Notes: generated by a model not told the origin, from the sequence alone. 64,000 nt of DNA from Sphingomonadales bacterium Ga0077557 (GCA_001464615.1 LNFI01000029.1:1-64000), one strand, 5' to 3'; shown: positions 44,076-53,938, counted from the first letter of the stretch. Program-made: numbers and translations.

Positions 44076-44729
44076 CTAATAGGCGTTCGGGCACTTCCGA
44101 TAATCGAATCTGTCATTTTTCCAGCAGATCGGGTCCATCCGCAGGACGGCAATGGTCTCCATCGAATTGCGCCCTGCGAATCGTTGTTCGCCACGCGCCA
44201 CCAAGCTGTTGCGTATTTCGCGCAACCGGTTCTCTGCGAGCTTGTTGAGTTCACCGCGCGGCGTGAAAATCGCATCCCGGGCCACCATCGCAGCGGTCTG
44301 GCAGAAATTATATTGCGCATAGACGGTCGTGAAGCTCGAATAGACTCGCGTCTGATATTTATCGAACTCAGTGGTCGCCTTGGCCTTGGCTTTGTTCATC
44401 CGGGCAAAATATTTGCCAAGTCGGTCGAAAGAGCTGGCCAATTCTGCACGGTGATCGGCCAGTACAGCGTTATAGGTTGGCGCGGTCAGCAGGATTGGCG
44501 CAAAATCGCACCCAAGCGCCGAAACGTTGAGCGCTGCGCGCAGCGACCAGACCATGCCGGCCCGCAATTCATCCGGTGTTGCATTTGGCAGCGGCACGAA
44601 CAGCCCTGGTTCGTCACCACGAACGGGTTCGCCGGAAAAATCCGGATTCTTCATGAAAAACTGCGCGGTCGCCGGGCTTGGCGCGATGACGCCTATCGCC
44701 ATGACGAGCAGAAAAATCGAACGCCACAT
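44076..44729 (-). CDS. Secreted protein of unknown function
   Basis: 217 residues with a signal peptide (MWRSIFLLVMAIGVIAPSPATAQ). The mature part is alpha-helical in character with a few Cys residues (LGCDFAP, YNFCQTA, DPICWKND, YRKCPNAY). ATG 44729 is preferred to the upstream TTG. It is convergent with queE. I recognise it only as a type common in sphingomonads. Confidence 0.7.
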   Translation of the reverse strand: MWRSIFLLVMAIGVIAPSPATAQFFMKNPDFSGEPVRGDEPGLFVPLPNATPDELRAGMVWSLRAALNVSALGCDFAPILLTAPTYNAVLADHRAELASSFDRLGKYFARMNKAKAKATTEFDKYQTRVYSSFTTVYAQYNFCQTAAMVARDAIFTPRGELNKLAENRLREIRNSLVARGEQRFAGRNSMETIAVLRMDPICWKNDRFDYRKCPNAY

Positions 44730-44954
44730 GAATGCATTACCTCGCAAAATATTCCCTGCGCCTCTAACGGATTTTCGCAGGCGTCCAACCCCCTTTGCCG
44801 GGGCATCCCCGTCAATTTGGCACTGATTGGTTAAACTGCGCCAAATGCGCGGCAGTCTGTTTGGATATTTTTGCGCGTCCGCGCCAAAATCCTATCCATG
44901 CCCGGGGGTAGGCCCGGCACTGTGCTGGTTGCGAGCCCGCTGGGTCCCGAATCG
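44730..44954. other. Intergenic region, no gene seen
   Basis: Presumably holds the promoter of the secreted-protein gene. A TGGCAC at 44818-44823 resembles half of a sigma-54 site but no matching TTGC box follows. No ORF or RNA is supported. Confidence 0.5.
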
Positions 44955-44984
44955 AAAAGGGTCGCCCGGCTAACCGGACGACCC
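44955..44984 (-). terminator. Terminator of the small lipoprotein gene
   Basis: GGGTCGCCCGG (44959-44969) pairs with CCGGACGACCC (44974-44984) with one mismatch. On the minus strand it is followed by UUUU (44958-44955). Confidence 0.7.
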
Positions 44985-45030
44985 CCTCGATATCGCATGG
45001 TTGCCAGGGGCAACCAAGGCGACGCTCAAA

Positions 45031-45285
45031 TTACTGAGCGTTGGTCGCCATTGCGTCGTTCGACGACATCATCGCGTCGTTCGACATCATCGCGTCGTTC
45101 GACGCCATTGCGCCGTCCGTTGCGGTCATGTTGTCAGTCGCCATCGCATCGCCTTCGTTGGCGGTCATTTCGCTGACCATGGCGTTGTCGGTGGCCGTCT
45201 CGGTCTTCGGCGAGCAGGCCGAAATCATCAGTGCCGCACCGGCGATCATCGAACCGGCAACGACTTTGGAAATGAGTGCACGCAT
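45031..45285 (-). CDS. Small Met/Asp-repeat lipoprotein
   Basis: 84 residues. A signal peptide leads to the lipobox ISAC at about residue 24. The rest is low complexity, with Ala, Met, Asn, Asp and Thr, including SNDAMMSNDAMMSSNDAMATN. The repeat is visible in DNA as three nearly identical units near 45053-45109. GGGAGC precedes ATG 45285. The function is unknown; Met-rich sequence might bind Cu(I) or be disordered filler. Confidence 0.65.
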   Translation of the reverse strand: MRALISKVVAGSMIAGAALMISACSPKTETATDNAMVSEMTANEGDAMATDNMTATDGAMASNDAMMSNDAMMSSNDAMATNAQ

Positions 45286-45374
45286 TTGAAGCTCCCTAAG
45301 ATAGTGGATTTGGCTGGCTTTGACGCCCTTAATACCCAAACCGTGGTGGACATTAGTCTGATATCGCTCCGCCC

Positions 45375-46031
45375 TCAAGCCTCGTTTTGCGATTGCAAAG
45401 AAAGTCTTTGCACAAAGTGAGCGAATTCAAGTGCTAATGCCGCATCAAGAGCGGAAAAATCAACTGTTTTTCCAAGTTTTTTGGCACTGGTGACCGCAAA
45501 ATCCGGCAAGCCACACGGGATGATGCCTTCAAAGTGCCCCAATTCGGGGTGCATGTTCACCGCGAATCCGTGGAGGGTGACCCATCGCTTCACGCGCACG
45601 CCGATGGCGCCAATCTTGGCCTCGGCCCCATGATCCATCGTCCAGATGCCCACCCGACCCGGCGCCGTAAAGGCGGCGACATCAAGATGCGCCAGCGCCG
45701 CGACCACCCATTGTTCCATCGCATGAACAAAGCAGCGGACGTCACGGCCGCGTTTTCCCAGATCGAGCATGACATAGCCGATCCGCTGGCCGGGGCCGTG
45801 ATAGGTGTAGCGCCCACCGCGTCCAGTCGCGTGGACGGGAAAGCGCGGGTCGATCAATTCGGCCGGATTGGCACTGGTGCCTGCGGTATAGACGGGGGGG
45901 TGTTCCAGCAGCCAAACCAGTTCGGGCGCAGATCCTTCAGCAATCGCCGCTGCACGGGCCGCCATGGCTGTGGCGGCGACTTCATAGTCGATCGGTTCAC
46001 TTTCGATCCGCCATTCCACGCCATCGATCAT
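45375..46031 (-). CDS. lipB: Octanoyltransferase LipB
   Basis: 218 residues. It moves octanoyl groups from acyl-ACP to lipoyl-domain lysines in lipoic acid synthesis. The characteristic [12 protein letters not shown] motif, the [22 protein letters not shown] segment with the catalytic Lys, and IIPCGL with the catalytic Cys are all present. lipA is not adjacent. The next minus-strand gene starts 89 nt downstream. Confidence 0.95.
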   Translation of the reverse strand: MIDGVEWRIESEPIDYEVAATAMAARAAAIAEGSAPELVWLLEHPPVYTAGTSANPAELIDPRFPVHATGRGGRYTYHGPGQRIGYVMLDLGKRGRDVRCFVHAMEQWVVAALAHLDVAAFTAPGRVGIWTMDHGAEAKIGAIGVRVKRWVTLHGFAVNMHPELGHFEGIIPCGLPDFAVTSAKKLGKTVDFSALDAALALEFAHFVQRLSLQSQNEA

Positions 46032-46203
46032 TGCCGATCCCTGCGCCAGCAGGCTTCAGCGTGCAAGCCCGACCCTGATCGCTGGTCCGCTCCCCGATCG
46101 ATGATTGCCCCATTTAAACACCGCGCGTGTCTGCCAAGATTGGCAAGCCGGTGCGCAATCGTCTAACAACGGCCATCCATGGCGCTAGGCGGGAGTAGGT
46201 AGC

Positions 46204-47055
46204 TTGAATTCGGTCAATATGGGAACGGTCTGGGATCGCGCGACCGAGTTTCTGGGGGACAATATTGCCGCCGTGACGCCGATCGCGATCGCTGCGCTCT
46301 TCCTGCCGGCGTCGATCAACGATGCGATTGCGCCGTTGGGGACAAATAATCCCGGCATGCAGCTTGGCATCAGTGTGGCCAGCCTTGTGCTATCGATTGT
46401 TTCGATTTTTGGAGAGCTGGCCATCATCGCAATGGCGGTGGATGCCGCCCGGACCGCTGGCGATGGCGTGCGTAGTGCCGCCGCGCAGTTGCTGATGGCG
46501 CTGCTAACGTCGCTTGCCGTGCTGGCTTTGGTGTTGCTGGGGCTCTTGCCGCTGATCGGGCTGGTCGCGGCTGCTGGCATCGACATGAAAGTATTTGCAA
46601 CCAATGATCAAGCAGCGATCGGGCAGGCATTGTCGGGCATGCCAGGCGGCATTGGTTGGGCAATTGCTGGCTATTCGCTGCTCTGGATTATTGGCACGAT
46701 TTGGATCAGTGCCCGCTTCGTGCTTGCGTTGCCGGCCCTGGTTGATGAACGGCGCGGCTTTGGTGCGCTCGCGCGGTCCTGGCAGTTGACGCGCGGTCTG
46801 GCGCTCAAGATCGTCGGCGTCCTGGTGCTGTATTTTATCGTCAGCGCGGTCGCGGCGCTCGCGGCCAAGACGGTGTTTGGCGGGGTGCTGGGGCTGGTCG
46901 CCGGTGGCAATGCAGCGGGCAGCTTTGCCGCGATCGTCACGTCGATCGCGGTCGGCGCCGTCGGTACCGCATTTTCAGTGCTGCAGGCGGCGTTTATCGC
47001 CAAGCTGTTCATCGCGGCACGCGACCGGACGCAGGAAGCAACTGGCCACTCATGA
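46204..47055 (+). CDS. Polytopic membrane protein (GPDPase membrane-domain-like)
   Basis: 283 residues with about six membrane helices. It resembles the glycerophosphodiesterase membrane-domain family, with an ALVDERRGFGALARSWQLTRG-like amphipathic segment. The start is TTG 46204, with GGAG 8 nt upstream. ATG 46222 lacks a ribosome site. Its stop overlaps the next gene, also a membrane protein of similar design, by ATGA. The function is unknown. Confidence 0.75.
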   Translation: MNSVNMGTVWDRATEFLGDNIAAVTPIAIAALFLPASINDAIAPLGTNNPGMQLGISVASLVLSIVSIFGELAIIAMAVDAARTAGDGVRSAAAQLLMALLTSLAVLALVLLGLLPLIGLVAAAGIDMKVFATNDQAAIGQALSGMPGGIGWAIAGYSLLWIIGTIWISARFVLALPALVDERRGFGALARSWQLTRGLALKIVGVLVLYFIVSAVAALAAKTVFGGVLGLVAGGNAAGSFAAIVTSIAVGAVGTAFSVLQAAFIAKLFIAARDRTQEATGHS

Positions 47056-47801
47056 AAATCAATGTACCGGGCGCCTTTGCCGACGCCTGGAGCTTGTTCC
47101 GTCGCCACACCGAGGCATTGGTGGCGGTTGTTGGCCTCTTCATCTTCCTGCCAACGCTGGCTCTGTTGCTGCTCGTCCCGGCGGCACCGCCTTGGCCCGA
47201 TTCGGCGGCAAGCGATGCCCAGATCCAGGCCGATGCCGCGATTTTCGCCAATTGGATCGTCGATAATGCGCGCTGGTTCCTGGTCGCGTCGCTTGCCTCG
47301 CTTTACGGCTCGTTGGCGATTTGCACATTCTTGCTTGATTCGGCCTGCGTCGATCTGCGCGCAGCCTTGCAACGGGCCGTGCGGTTGTTGCCGCGCTATG
47401 TGCTCGCCGCGCTGCTCATCCTGCTGCCGGCCTCGTTGGGTATATTCGTTTTCGTCCTCCCGGGGCTCTATATCCTCGGTCGAACAACATTGATCGCGCC
47501 CGCTTTGGTGCGCGAAAAATCTTTGACGGCGACGTCGGCAATCATGCGCAGCATCGCGCTCACCCGGCGCAATGGCATGATGCTCGCTGGCCTGACGGGG
47601 TTGGGGTTGTTGGCTGGGCAGATTTTGCCGGCGCCGTTTCAGTCAATCGATATCGCGATGCGGGCGGTGGGCGCGGCCAATCCTGTCATGGTCACGATCG
47701 TCGATTCGCTCGCTGCACTTCTTGCCTCCATCGTCGCGCTCGCCGCCATCCTCATGCGGATCGCGATCTATCGTCAGCTCGCGGCCAATAGCGGCACATG
47801 A
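47052..47801 (+). CDS. Polytopic membrane protein, related to its upstream neighbour
   Basis: 249 residues, about six helices. It begins INVPGAFADAWSLFRRHTEAL, and its TSAIMRSIALTRRNGMML segment occupies the place of the SWQLTRG segment of the gene before. Similar length, membrane layout and ATGA coupling suggest ancient duplicates that act together. The 3' end overlaps the convergent GNAT gene by 28 nt. Confidence 0.72.
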   Translation: MKINVPGAFADAWSLFRRHTEALVAVVGLFIFLPTLALLLLVPAAPPWPDSAASDAQIQADAAIFANWIVDNARWFLVASLASLYGSLAICTFLLDSACVDLRAALQRAVRLLPRYVLAALLILLPASLGIFVFVLPGLYILGRTTLIAPALVREKSLTATSAIMRSIALTRRNGMMLAGLTGLGLLAGQILPAPFQSIDIAMRAVGAANPVMVTIVDSLAALLASIVALAAILMRIAIYRQLAANSGT

Positions 47802-48364
47802 GGCGCGGCTGAGCGATCGATCAGGCCCAGCATGCGCGGGTCGGGGAAGGTTTCGATCGTCTGGCTGACCGGAACAAATCCGGCGGCACGGTAGAAACCA
47901 AGCGCGCGAGGATGATCAAGCGTGCAGGTGTTCACCCGCACGAGCGTCACGGTCGGGCGCCACATCATCGTCAGGCCAATCGTCATCAGCCAGCGGCCAT
48001 GGCCTTTGCCGGTAAGCTCAGGCACCAGCCCAAAAAAGTCGAGCGCGCACCAATCCGGCGCGACATGAGTGAATTCGAGCAGCCCTACTTCGATGCCCGC
48101 GCGATCGATCACGGCATGCACCTGGGTCTGTTCGCGGTGGATCAATCCTGCCAGCGCGCTGTCTGGCATCGCCAACCGCGAATACCAGAGCCAAGGCGCA
48201 CCGACGCGCCGGAACAGCGCCCGATATTTATCAAGATCGGCCCGCTGCCACCGCACCAGCCGCAGCGGCGATTCGGGCAGCGGCACCGGGCGCGGCCGCA
48301 CGCGCTGTTCCAATGTGGTGACGATCGTGGCGATCTCACCTGCAGCAATCGGGATCACGGCCAT
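47774..48364 (-). CDS. GNAT family N-acetyltransferase
   Basis: 196 residues. The acetyl-CoA region is visible as ELTGKGHGRWLM, and the C-terminal DHPRALGFYRAAGFVP is a GNAT hallmark. The N-terminal 35 residues are Pro/Arg-rich. It lies 16 nt after hemF on the same strand and is probably cotranscribed with it. The substrate is unknown. Confidence 0.85.
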   Translation of the reverse strand: MAVIPIAAGEIATIVTTLEQRVRPRPVPLPESPLRLVRWQRADLDKYRALFRRVGAPWLWYSRLAMPDSALAGLIHREQTQVHAVIDRAGIEVGLLEFTHVAPDWCALDFFGLVPELTGKGHGRWLMTIGLTMMWRPTVTLVRVNTCTLDHPRALGFYRAAGFVPVSQTIETFPDPRMLGLIDRSAAPHVPLLAAS

Positions 48365-48380
48365 GGCGGCCCGCCCGCCG

Positions 48381-49223
48381 TCAGGCCCAGGTTGCGAGCG
48401 GGGGTAAGCTCATCAAAATCGCATCGATATTGCCCCCGGTTTTCAGCCCGAACAGCGTGCCGCGATCATAAACCAGATTGAATTCGGCATAACGCCCACG
48501 CCAGGTAAGCATCTGCGCCAAATCAGCCTCCGTGAAGGGGCTATGCATCCGCCGCCGGACGATTCGGGGATAGCTGTCAAGGAAGGCGCGCCCGATATCC
48601 TTGATGAATTCAAGATTGGCGTCGAAATCGCCCTCAATATGATCGGCAAAAATGCCGCCCACGCCGCGATGGCACTGGCGATGCGGGATATAGAAATAGT
48701 CATCGGCCCATTTCTTGAACCGATCATAATAGTCCGCGCCATGGGGGTCGCAATGCGCCTTTAGCGTCGCGTGGAAATCGGCGGTGTCTTCGTCATAAGG
48801 GATTGGCGGGTTCAAATCCGCGCCACCGCCGAACCAGCGCTTGGTCGTGACAAGGAAGCGGGTGTTCATATGCACCGCAGGGACATGCGGATTGGCCATA
48901 TGCGCGACCAGGCTGATGCCGGTGGCGAAAAAGCCAGGATCTTCGGCTGCGCCATGGATTGATTTGGCGAATTCGCCCTCGAACGTGCCGCCAACGGTGG
49001 AGACGTTGACGCCAACCTTCTCAAACACCTTGCCCTTCATCACGCCGCGCACACCGCCGCCGCCGGGCTCGCCAGAAGGGTCAGTCCGATCCCAGCTGAG
49101 ATACTCGAAATCGGCGTCCGATCCCGCTTCCCGCTCAATCGCGACGAATTCGGCGCAGATCAGGTCGCGCAGATGTTCAAACCAGGATCGGGCGGTGGAT
49201 TGCTGTTCGTCGAGCGGAGCCAT
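48381..49223 (-). CDS. hemF: Oxygen-dependent coproporphyrinogen III oxidase
   Basis: 280 residues. It oxidatively decarboxylates coproporphyrinogen III to protoporphyrinogen IX in haem synthesis. It contains NPHVPAVHMNTRF, WFGGGADLNP, HRQCHRGVGGIF, FNLVYDRGTLFGL and a C-terminal SLPPLATWA, all family signatures. Start ATG 49223 with GGTGA upstream. It sits in a minus-strand unit with trmL, a pentapeptide gene and a GNAT gene. Confidence 0.96.
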   Translation of the reverse strand: MAPLDEQQSTARSWFEHLRDLICAEFVAIEREAGSDADFEYLSWDRTDPSGEPGGGGVRGVMKGKVFEKVGVNVSTVGGTFEGEFAKSIHGAAEDPGFFATGISLVAHMANPHVPAVHMNTRFLVTTKRWFGGGADLNPPIPYDEDTADFHATLKAHCDPHGADYYDRFKKWADDYFYIPHRQCHRGVGGIFADHIEGDFDANLEFIKDIGRAFLDSYPRIVRRRMHSPFTEADLAQMLTWRGRYAEFNLVYDRGTLFGLKTGGNIDAILMSLPPLATWA

Positions 49224-49267
49224 TACGTCACCTAATTTCGTTGCAAAATCGTGTTCGAGCGTGCGTC

Positions 49268-49525
49268 TCAATCACTGTGGCAGCCGTCTTTGGCGAGCTG
49301 CTCACGGATCCAGGCGTCGACGTCATAGCCAAAGATGCGCAACCCCTTGATGTTGGCATTATCGATCGTCAAGCCTGATAGGTTGACGTTCTCCAGCCGC
49401 GCACCGGACAGATTCACATTTACAAATCGCGCAGCGGCCAGATCGACGTCATCGAACTGCGCCTCCACGAGCGAGCAATCGGTGAAGGCCGCGCCGTTCA
49501 TCCGTTGTCCCGAGAATCGGTCCAT
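49268..49525 (-). CDS. Small pentapeptide-repeat protein
   Basis: 85 residues containing about eight A(D/N)LXX-type pentapeptides, e.g. AQFDDVDLAAARFVNVNLSG. Such repeats form a right-handed square beta-helix. A short C-terminal helix region follows (YDVDAWIREQLAKDG). The ATG overlaps the end of trmL by one base beyond its stop; GGGGGGA inside the end of trmL is its ribosome site. DNA-gyrase-binding roles of larger relatives cannot be assumed. Confidence 0.85.
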   Translation of the reverse strand: MDRFSGQRMNGAAFTDCSLVEAQFDDVDLAAARFVNVNLSGARLENVNLSGLTIDNANIKGLRIFGYDVDAWIREQLAKDGCHSD

Positions 49526-49526
49526 T

Positions 49527-50033
49527 TCATCCCCCCTCGCTTGACGGCCAGGCATCAAGCTGGCGCAGTGCCTCCGCCATGCCGATCGCTGCTGACGCAC
49601 CGATGTTGAGCGAGCGAAGCCCAGGCCGCAAGGGAATCCGCACGCGAACATCGGCACGGTCGTGAACAAGGTCCGGTACGCCTGCGCTTTCTGCACCAAA
49701 AAGCAAGGTGTCGCCCGGCAAGAAGCTGGTCGCGGGCAATCGCGCGGCGCCTTTGGTGGTGAACAGGACGATGCGACCGGTGATTGACGCGGTAAATGCC
49801 GCCCAATCGACATGGCGCTTAATGGCGACGGTTGCGGCATAATCCATGCCGGCCCGCGCCAGCGAGCGATCCGAAAACGCAAAACCCAGCGGCTCAATCA
49901 GATCGACCGGCACATCGAAACATGCCGCCGTCCGCAGGATTGCGCCGACATTGCCGGCGATCTCTGGTTGGTAAAGCGCAAGCCTTAGCGGGGGCGGATC
50001 ACTGGACGGGGGGAAGGCGGGGGAAGGGGGCAA
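49527..50033 (-). CDS. trmL: tRNA (cytidine(34)-2'-O)-methyltransferase TrmL
   Basis: 168-residue SPOUT methyltransferase. TrmL methylates the ribose of the wobble base in some leucine tRNAs. Signatures are LALYQPEIAGNVGAILRTAACF and LLFGAESAGVP, then the knot region RIPLRPGLRSLNIGASAAIGMAEALRQ. The only usable start is TTG 50033. It heads a four-gene minus-strand unit and is divergent from petA. Confidence 0.93.
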   Translation of the reverse strand: MPPSPAFPPSSDPPPLRLALYQPEIAGNVGAILRTAACFDVPVDLIEPLGFAFSDRSLARAGMDYAATVAIKRHVDWAAFTASITGRIVLFTTKGAARLPATSFLPGDTLLFGAESAGVPDLVHDRADVRVRIPLRPGLRSLNIGASAAIGMAEALRQLDAWPSSEGG

Positions 50034-50212
50034 CGCTATTCGGGCACCTTAGTGCTTTGGACCATGTCGATCCGGAGACATAAAATGCTGTTGGCAAATC
50101 CGTGACGCTTTGTCTATCAGGCCGCGATTCGATCGGTATTAAACACCGGTTTTTGGGGCACGGCCTTGCCGGTCGCGCGCCACATCAGTTTCAACGCGCA
50201 AGGGCTAACCGA

Positions 50213-50791
50213 ATGGCAACGGCAAACGAAGCGATCCCAGCAGGCGGCGCACATGATGCAACGCACGACGGCGAACCGCGCCGCCGCGATTTTTTGAGCA
50301 TTGCGGCGCTTTCCTTTGGCGGCGTCGGCGTCGTTTCGGTCCTGGTTCCGCTGGTCAACCAGATGAACCCGTCGGCAGACGTGCTCGCCCAGTCGTCGAC
50401 CGATATTGATCTGTCGCAGATCCTGCCTGGCCAGGCAGTGAAGACATCGTTCCGCAAACAGCCTTTGTTTGTGCGGAACCTGACCCCCGAAGAAATCGCT
50501 GAAGCCGATAAGGTTTCGGTTTCAACGCTGCGCGACCCTGAGACGCTGGCGCAGCGCACCAAGGAAGGCCACAAGAACTGGCTGATCACCTTGGGCGTGT
50601 GTACCCATCTGGGGTGCGTGCCGCTCGGCGCGGGTGAGGGCGAGATCAAGGGTGAGTTTGGCGGCTATTTCTGCCCCTGTCATGGGTCGGTCTATGATAC
50701 CGCCGCGCGCATCCGCAAAGGCCCGGCACCGACAAACCTGCTTGTGCCGGACTATACGTTCACATCAGACACCACTGTAACCGTCGGTTGA
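50213..50791 (+). CDS. petA: Ubiquinol-cytochrome c reductase Rieske iron-sulfur subunit
   Basis: 192 residues. A Tat-like [21 protein letters not shown] segment provides the membrane anchor. The [2Fe-2S] ligands are in CTHLGC and CPCHGS. AAGGGC precedes ATG 50213; a longer open frame upstream is discarded. First gene of petABC, the cytochrome bc1 complex. Confidence 0.96.
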   Translation: MATANEAIPAGGAHDATHDGEPRRRDFLSIAALSFGGVGVVSVLVPLVNQMNPSADVLAQSSTDIDLSQILPGQAVKTSFRKQPLFVRNLTPEEIAEADKVSVSTLRDPETLAQRTKEGHKNWLITLGVCTHLGCVPLGAGEGEIKGEFGGYFCPCHGSVYDTAARIRKGPAPTNLLVPDYTFTSDTTVTVG

Positions 50792-50801
50792 GGTCAGCAT
50801 C

Positions 50802-52097
50802 ATGAGCTTCCCCTGGGCAAATCATTACGAGCCGAAGTCCGGCCTCACCAAGTGGATCGACCAACGCCTGCCGCTGCCGCGTTTTGTCTATAACGCGGTT
50901 GGTGCCGGTTATCCGGTGCCGCGCAACCTGAACTATTTCTGGAATTTCGGCGTTCTCGCCGGGGTCGCGCTGGTGCTGCAGATCGTCACCGGCATCGTGC
51001 TGGCGATGCATTTCGCCGCGAATGGTGAGATTGCGTTCAATTCCGTCGAACACATCATGCGTGACGTGAATTCGGGCTGGATGATCCGCTACGCCCACGC
51101 CAATGGCGCGTCGATGTTCCTGGCCGTGGTCTATATCCACATCGCTCGCGGGCTATATTACGGATCGTATAAGGCACCGCGCGAGATGATCTGGCTGCTG
51201 GGTGTCGTGATCTTCCTGTTGATGATGGCCACCGCGTTCATGGGCTATGTGCTTCCCTGGGGCCAGATGAGCTTCTGGGGCGCGCAGGTGATCACTGGCT
51301 TCTTCTCGGCCATTCCGGTTGTAGGTGAATCGATCCGCATCTGGCTGCTGGGTGGATATACCCCGGACGATGCCACGCTGAACCGCTTCTTTTCGCTTCA
51401 CTATCTGCTGCCGTTCGTGACGCTGGGTGTCATCATCCTGCACGTCTGGGCGCTGCACATTCCGGGTTCGAGCAACCCAACCGGCGTCGATGTGAAGGGT
51501 GAACAGGACACGGTGCCGTTCCATCCTTATTACACCGCCAAGGATGGTTTCGGGCTGGGCGTTTTCCTGACGATCTTCGCCGCGTTCATCTTTTTCATGC
51601 CCAACGCGCTTGGCCATCCGGATAACTATATCCCGGCCAATCCGCTGTCGACGCCAGCGCACATCGTGCCTGAATGGTATTTCCTGCCTTTCTACGCGAT
51701 CCTTAAGTCGTTCACCGTTGATCTGATCCTGCCAGCCAAGCTGTGGGGCGTGCTCGCGATGTTCGGTTCCATCCTGCTGCTGTTTTTCCTGCCCTGGCTG
51801 GATTCGTCGCCAGTGCGCTCGGCAAATTATCGCCCGACCTATCGCTTCTTTCTCGTGATCCTGCTGATCGACGTGCTGGTGCTCGGCTATATCGGCGGCG
51901 CCGAGGCGAGCGGCCGCAATATCGTGATCGGCCAGGTCGCTGCTGCATATTATTTCGCGCATTTCCTGATCATCCTACCGATCATTTCCGCGACGGAGCG
52001 TCCGCGCCCGCTGCCGAATTCGATCACTGAATCGGTGTTGGGCAAGCACGCTAAAGCTACGGGCGGCAGCTTCGGCACCGCGGTTCCGGCCGAATAA
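50802..52097 (+). CDS. petB: Ubiquinol-cytochrome c reductase cytochrome b
   Basis: 431 residues with eight or nine membrane helices. Haem His pairs are in the [22 protein letters not shown] and [21 protein letters not shown] segments. The Qo-site [12 protein letters not shown] motif is intact. It lies 10 nt after petA and 15 nt before petC. Confidence 0.97.
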   Translation: MSFPWANHYEPKSGLTKWIDQRLPLPRFVYNAVGAGYPVPRNLNYFWNFGVLAGVALVLQIVTGIVLAMHFAANGEIAFNSVEHIMRDVNSGWMIRYAHANGASMFLAVVYIHIARGLYYGSYKAPREMIWLLGVVIFLLMMATAFMGYVLPWGQMSFWGAQVITGFFSAIPVVGESIRIWLLGGYTPDDATLNRFFSLHYLLPFVTLGVIILHVWALHIPGSSNPTGVDVKGEQDTVPFHPYYTAKDGFGLGVFLTIFAAFIFFMPNALGHPDNYIPANPLSTPAHIVPEWYFLPFYAILKSFTVDLILPAKLWGVLAMFGSILLLFFLPWLDSSPVRSANYRPTYRFFLVILLIDVLVLGYIGGAEASGRNIVIGQVAAAYYFAHFLIILPIISATERPRPLPNSITESVLGKHAKATGGSFGTAVPAE

Positions 52098-52112
52098 AGG
52101 GCATCCAAACCA

Positions 52113-52928
52113 ATGGTTCGCATCATCTCCTTCATCGTTGGCCTTGGCTTTGTCGGCGTTTTGCTGCTGGGGCTGTTCGGTAGCGTCAACAGCCTGATCA
52201 CCGATCCGGCCAAGCCGACCGTGACCGAAGAGTTTCTCCGGCCGCACAAGGAAGTCGCCTTTGCCAGCGATGGTCCGATGGGCAAGTTTGATCGCGCCCA
52301 GCTGCAGCGCGGCCTTCAGGTCTACAAGGAAGTTTGCTCGGCCTGTCACTCGCTCGGCCGGGTCGCGTTCCGCGATCTGACCAAGCTGGGCTATAGCGAA
52401 GCGCAGGTGAAGAAATTCGCTGCCGATTGGGGCGCAAAGCAACAGGTTCTGGACCCCAAGACCGGCGACCGGACTGAGCGCGACAACGTGCCCGCTGATA
52501 AGTTTCCGACGGTGTATTACCCTGGCCAGGGTGTGCCGCCCGATCTTTCGCTGATCACCAAGGCGCGTCATGGCGGCGCGGCCTATATCTACTCGCTGCT
52601 GACCGGCTATAGCGAGCAGCCTGCGGCCTTGCTGAAGCATTTCCCCGACGCGAAGACGCCCGATGGCCTGTATTACAACCCGTATTTCGCGAACCTCAAC
52701 ATCGCGATGCCGGCGCCGCTGGCCGATGGTTCCGTTACCTATGCCGATGGGACCAAGAACACGCTCGACCAGATGTCGAAGGATGTTTCCGCATTCCTGG
52801 TCTGGACGGCAGAGCCTGAGCTCGAACAGCGCCATTCAACCGGCTTCGCCGTGCTTGGCTTCCTGCTGATCGGGACATTGCTGGCTTATGGGTCGTATCG
52901 CACCGTCTGGCGGAATGTGAAGCATTGA
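52113..52928 (+). CDS. petC: Ubiquinol-cytochrome c reductase cytochrome c1
   Basis: 271 residues. An N-terminal hydrophobic segment precedes the haem c motif CSACHS. The FANLNIAMPAPL segment supplies the axial Met. A C-terminal membrane anchor follows (TGFAVLGFLLIGTLLAYGSY). It completes the petABC operon; the next gene starts 4 nt into its stop. Confidence 0.96.
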   Translation: MVRIISFIVGLGFVGVLLLGLFGSVNSLITDPAKPTVTEEFLRPHKEVAFASDGPMGKFDRAQLQRGLQVYKEVCSACHSLGRVAFRDLTKLGYSEAQVKKFAADWGAKQQVLDPKTGDRTERDNVPADKFPTVYYPGQGVPPDLSLITKARHGGAAYIYSLLTGYSEQPAALLKHFPDAKTPDGLYYNPYFANLNIAMPAPLADGSVTYADGTKNTLDQMSKDVSAFLVWTAEPELEQRHSTGFAVLGFLLIGTLLAYGSYRTVWRNVKH

Positions 52929-53473
52929 GCGATACAGCGGCCGTGAACGACGATCTGGCGGCCTTGATCCGCACGATCCCCGACTTTCCAAAGCCGGGGA
53001 TCATGTTCCGCGACATTACCACCCTGCTGCTAGACCCCAAGGGGCTGGCAATGACGGTGGAGCGTATGGTCGCCGCAGTCGATGGTCCGGTTGATTTGGT
53101 GGCGGGCATAGAGGCGCGCGGGTTCTTGTTTGCCGCAGCAATGGCGGTGCCGCTGAACGCGGGCGTGCTGCTGATCCGCAAGGACGGCAAGCTTCCTGGG
53201 GCCACGATTGCCGAGGATTACGCGCTGGAATATGGCACCGATCGGATCGCCATGCATGAAGACGCGCTGGTGCCCGGCCAGCGTGTGTTGCTGGTCGATG
53301 ATCTGATCGCCACCGGCGGCACCGCACGCGCGGCGATCCGGCTGCTCAAAAAAGCCGGTGCATCGGTCACGCAGGCACAATTCGTTGTCGATTTGCCCGA
53401 TCTGGGCGGCGCCGATGCGCTGCGGTCGGACGGGATTGACGTCAGCGCGCTCGTCGCTTTTGGCGGGCACTGA
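52925..53473 (+). CDS. apt: Adenine phosphoribosyltransferase
   Basis: 182 residues. It salvages adenine to AMP with PRPP. IPDFPKPGIMFRDIT and the PRPP-binding VLLVDDLIATGGTARAA motif are present. The start TTG 52925 overlaps the petC stop; GTG 52943 is an alternative. Its coupling to petC is arrangement only; no functional link is implied. Confidence 0.94.
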   Translation: MSDTAAVNDDLAALIRTIPDFPKPGIMFRDITTLLLDPKGLAMTVERMVAAVDGPVDLVAGIEARGFLFAAAMAVPLNAGVLLIRKDGKLPGATIAEDYALEYGTDRIAMHEDALVPGQRVLLVDDLIATGGTARAAIRLLKKAGASVTQAQFVVDLPDLGGADALRSDGIDVSALVAFGGH

Positions 53474-53482
53474 ACGCGGCTA

Positions 53483-53938
53483 CTATCCCCAGGTGCCGGT
53501 CCGGGTTCGGATCAGCCCGATGGCAATTGTCGTCATAACGGCGTCGCCAGTCTGATTGCGCACGGTGATCCGGCTGCGATAACTCCCCATTTCCGGTCGG
53601 CTCTGCGAGGGGCGCTTATCGAGAATCTCGGTTTCCACGCTCAGCGTGTCGCCGGGATAGACGGGCTTCAGCCAGCGCAGTTCCTCCTGCCCCGGCGACC
53701 CGAGCCCCGCCTGCCGCGTGTTCTTCATATTTTCGACCAGCATCGCCATCATCATCGCACAAGTATGCCAGCCGCTTGCCGATAATCGCCCGAAATGGGT
53801 TTGCGCCGCCGCCTCGTCTGACAAGTGAAAGGGCTGCGGATCATATTTGGACGCGAACTCGACGACTTCCTCATGGGTGACGTGATAGCTGCCAAAGCTG
53901 GTCTTGGTGCCGGGCTCAATGTCTTCAAAATAGATCAT
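53483..53938 (-). CDS. MaoC family (R)-hydratase-like protein
   Basis: 151-residue hot-dog fold protein. The hydratase-2 motif is visible as ASKYDPQPFHLSDEAA with the catalytic Asp-His pair, then FGRLSASGWHTCAMMM. Such enzymes hydrate enoyl-CoA or related thioesters. The start is ATG 53938 with AGGAAG 9 nt upstream. It is convergent with apt. Confidence 0.9.
   Translation of the reverse strand: MIYFEDIEPGTKTSFGSYHVTHEEVVEFASKYDPQPFHLSDEAAAQTHFGRLSASGWHTCAMMMAMLVENMKNTRQAGLGSPGQEELRWLKPVYPGDTLSVETEILDKRPSQSRPEMGSYRSRITVRNQTGDAVMTTIAIGLIRTRTGTWG

Noticed and set aside
44818..44840. Possible sigma-54 promoter
   Set aside because: TGGCAC is present but the TTGC box at the required spacing is absent.
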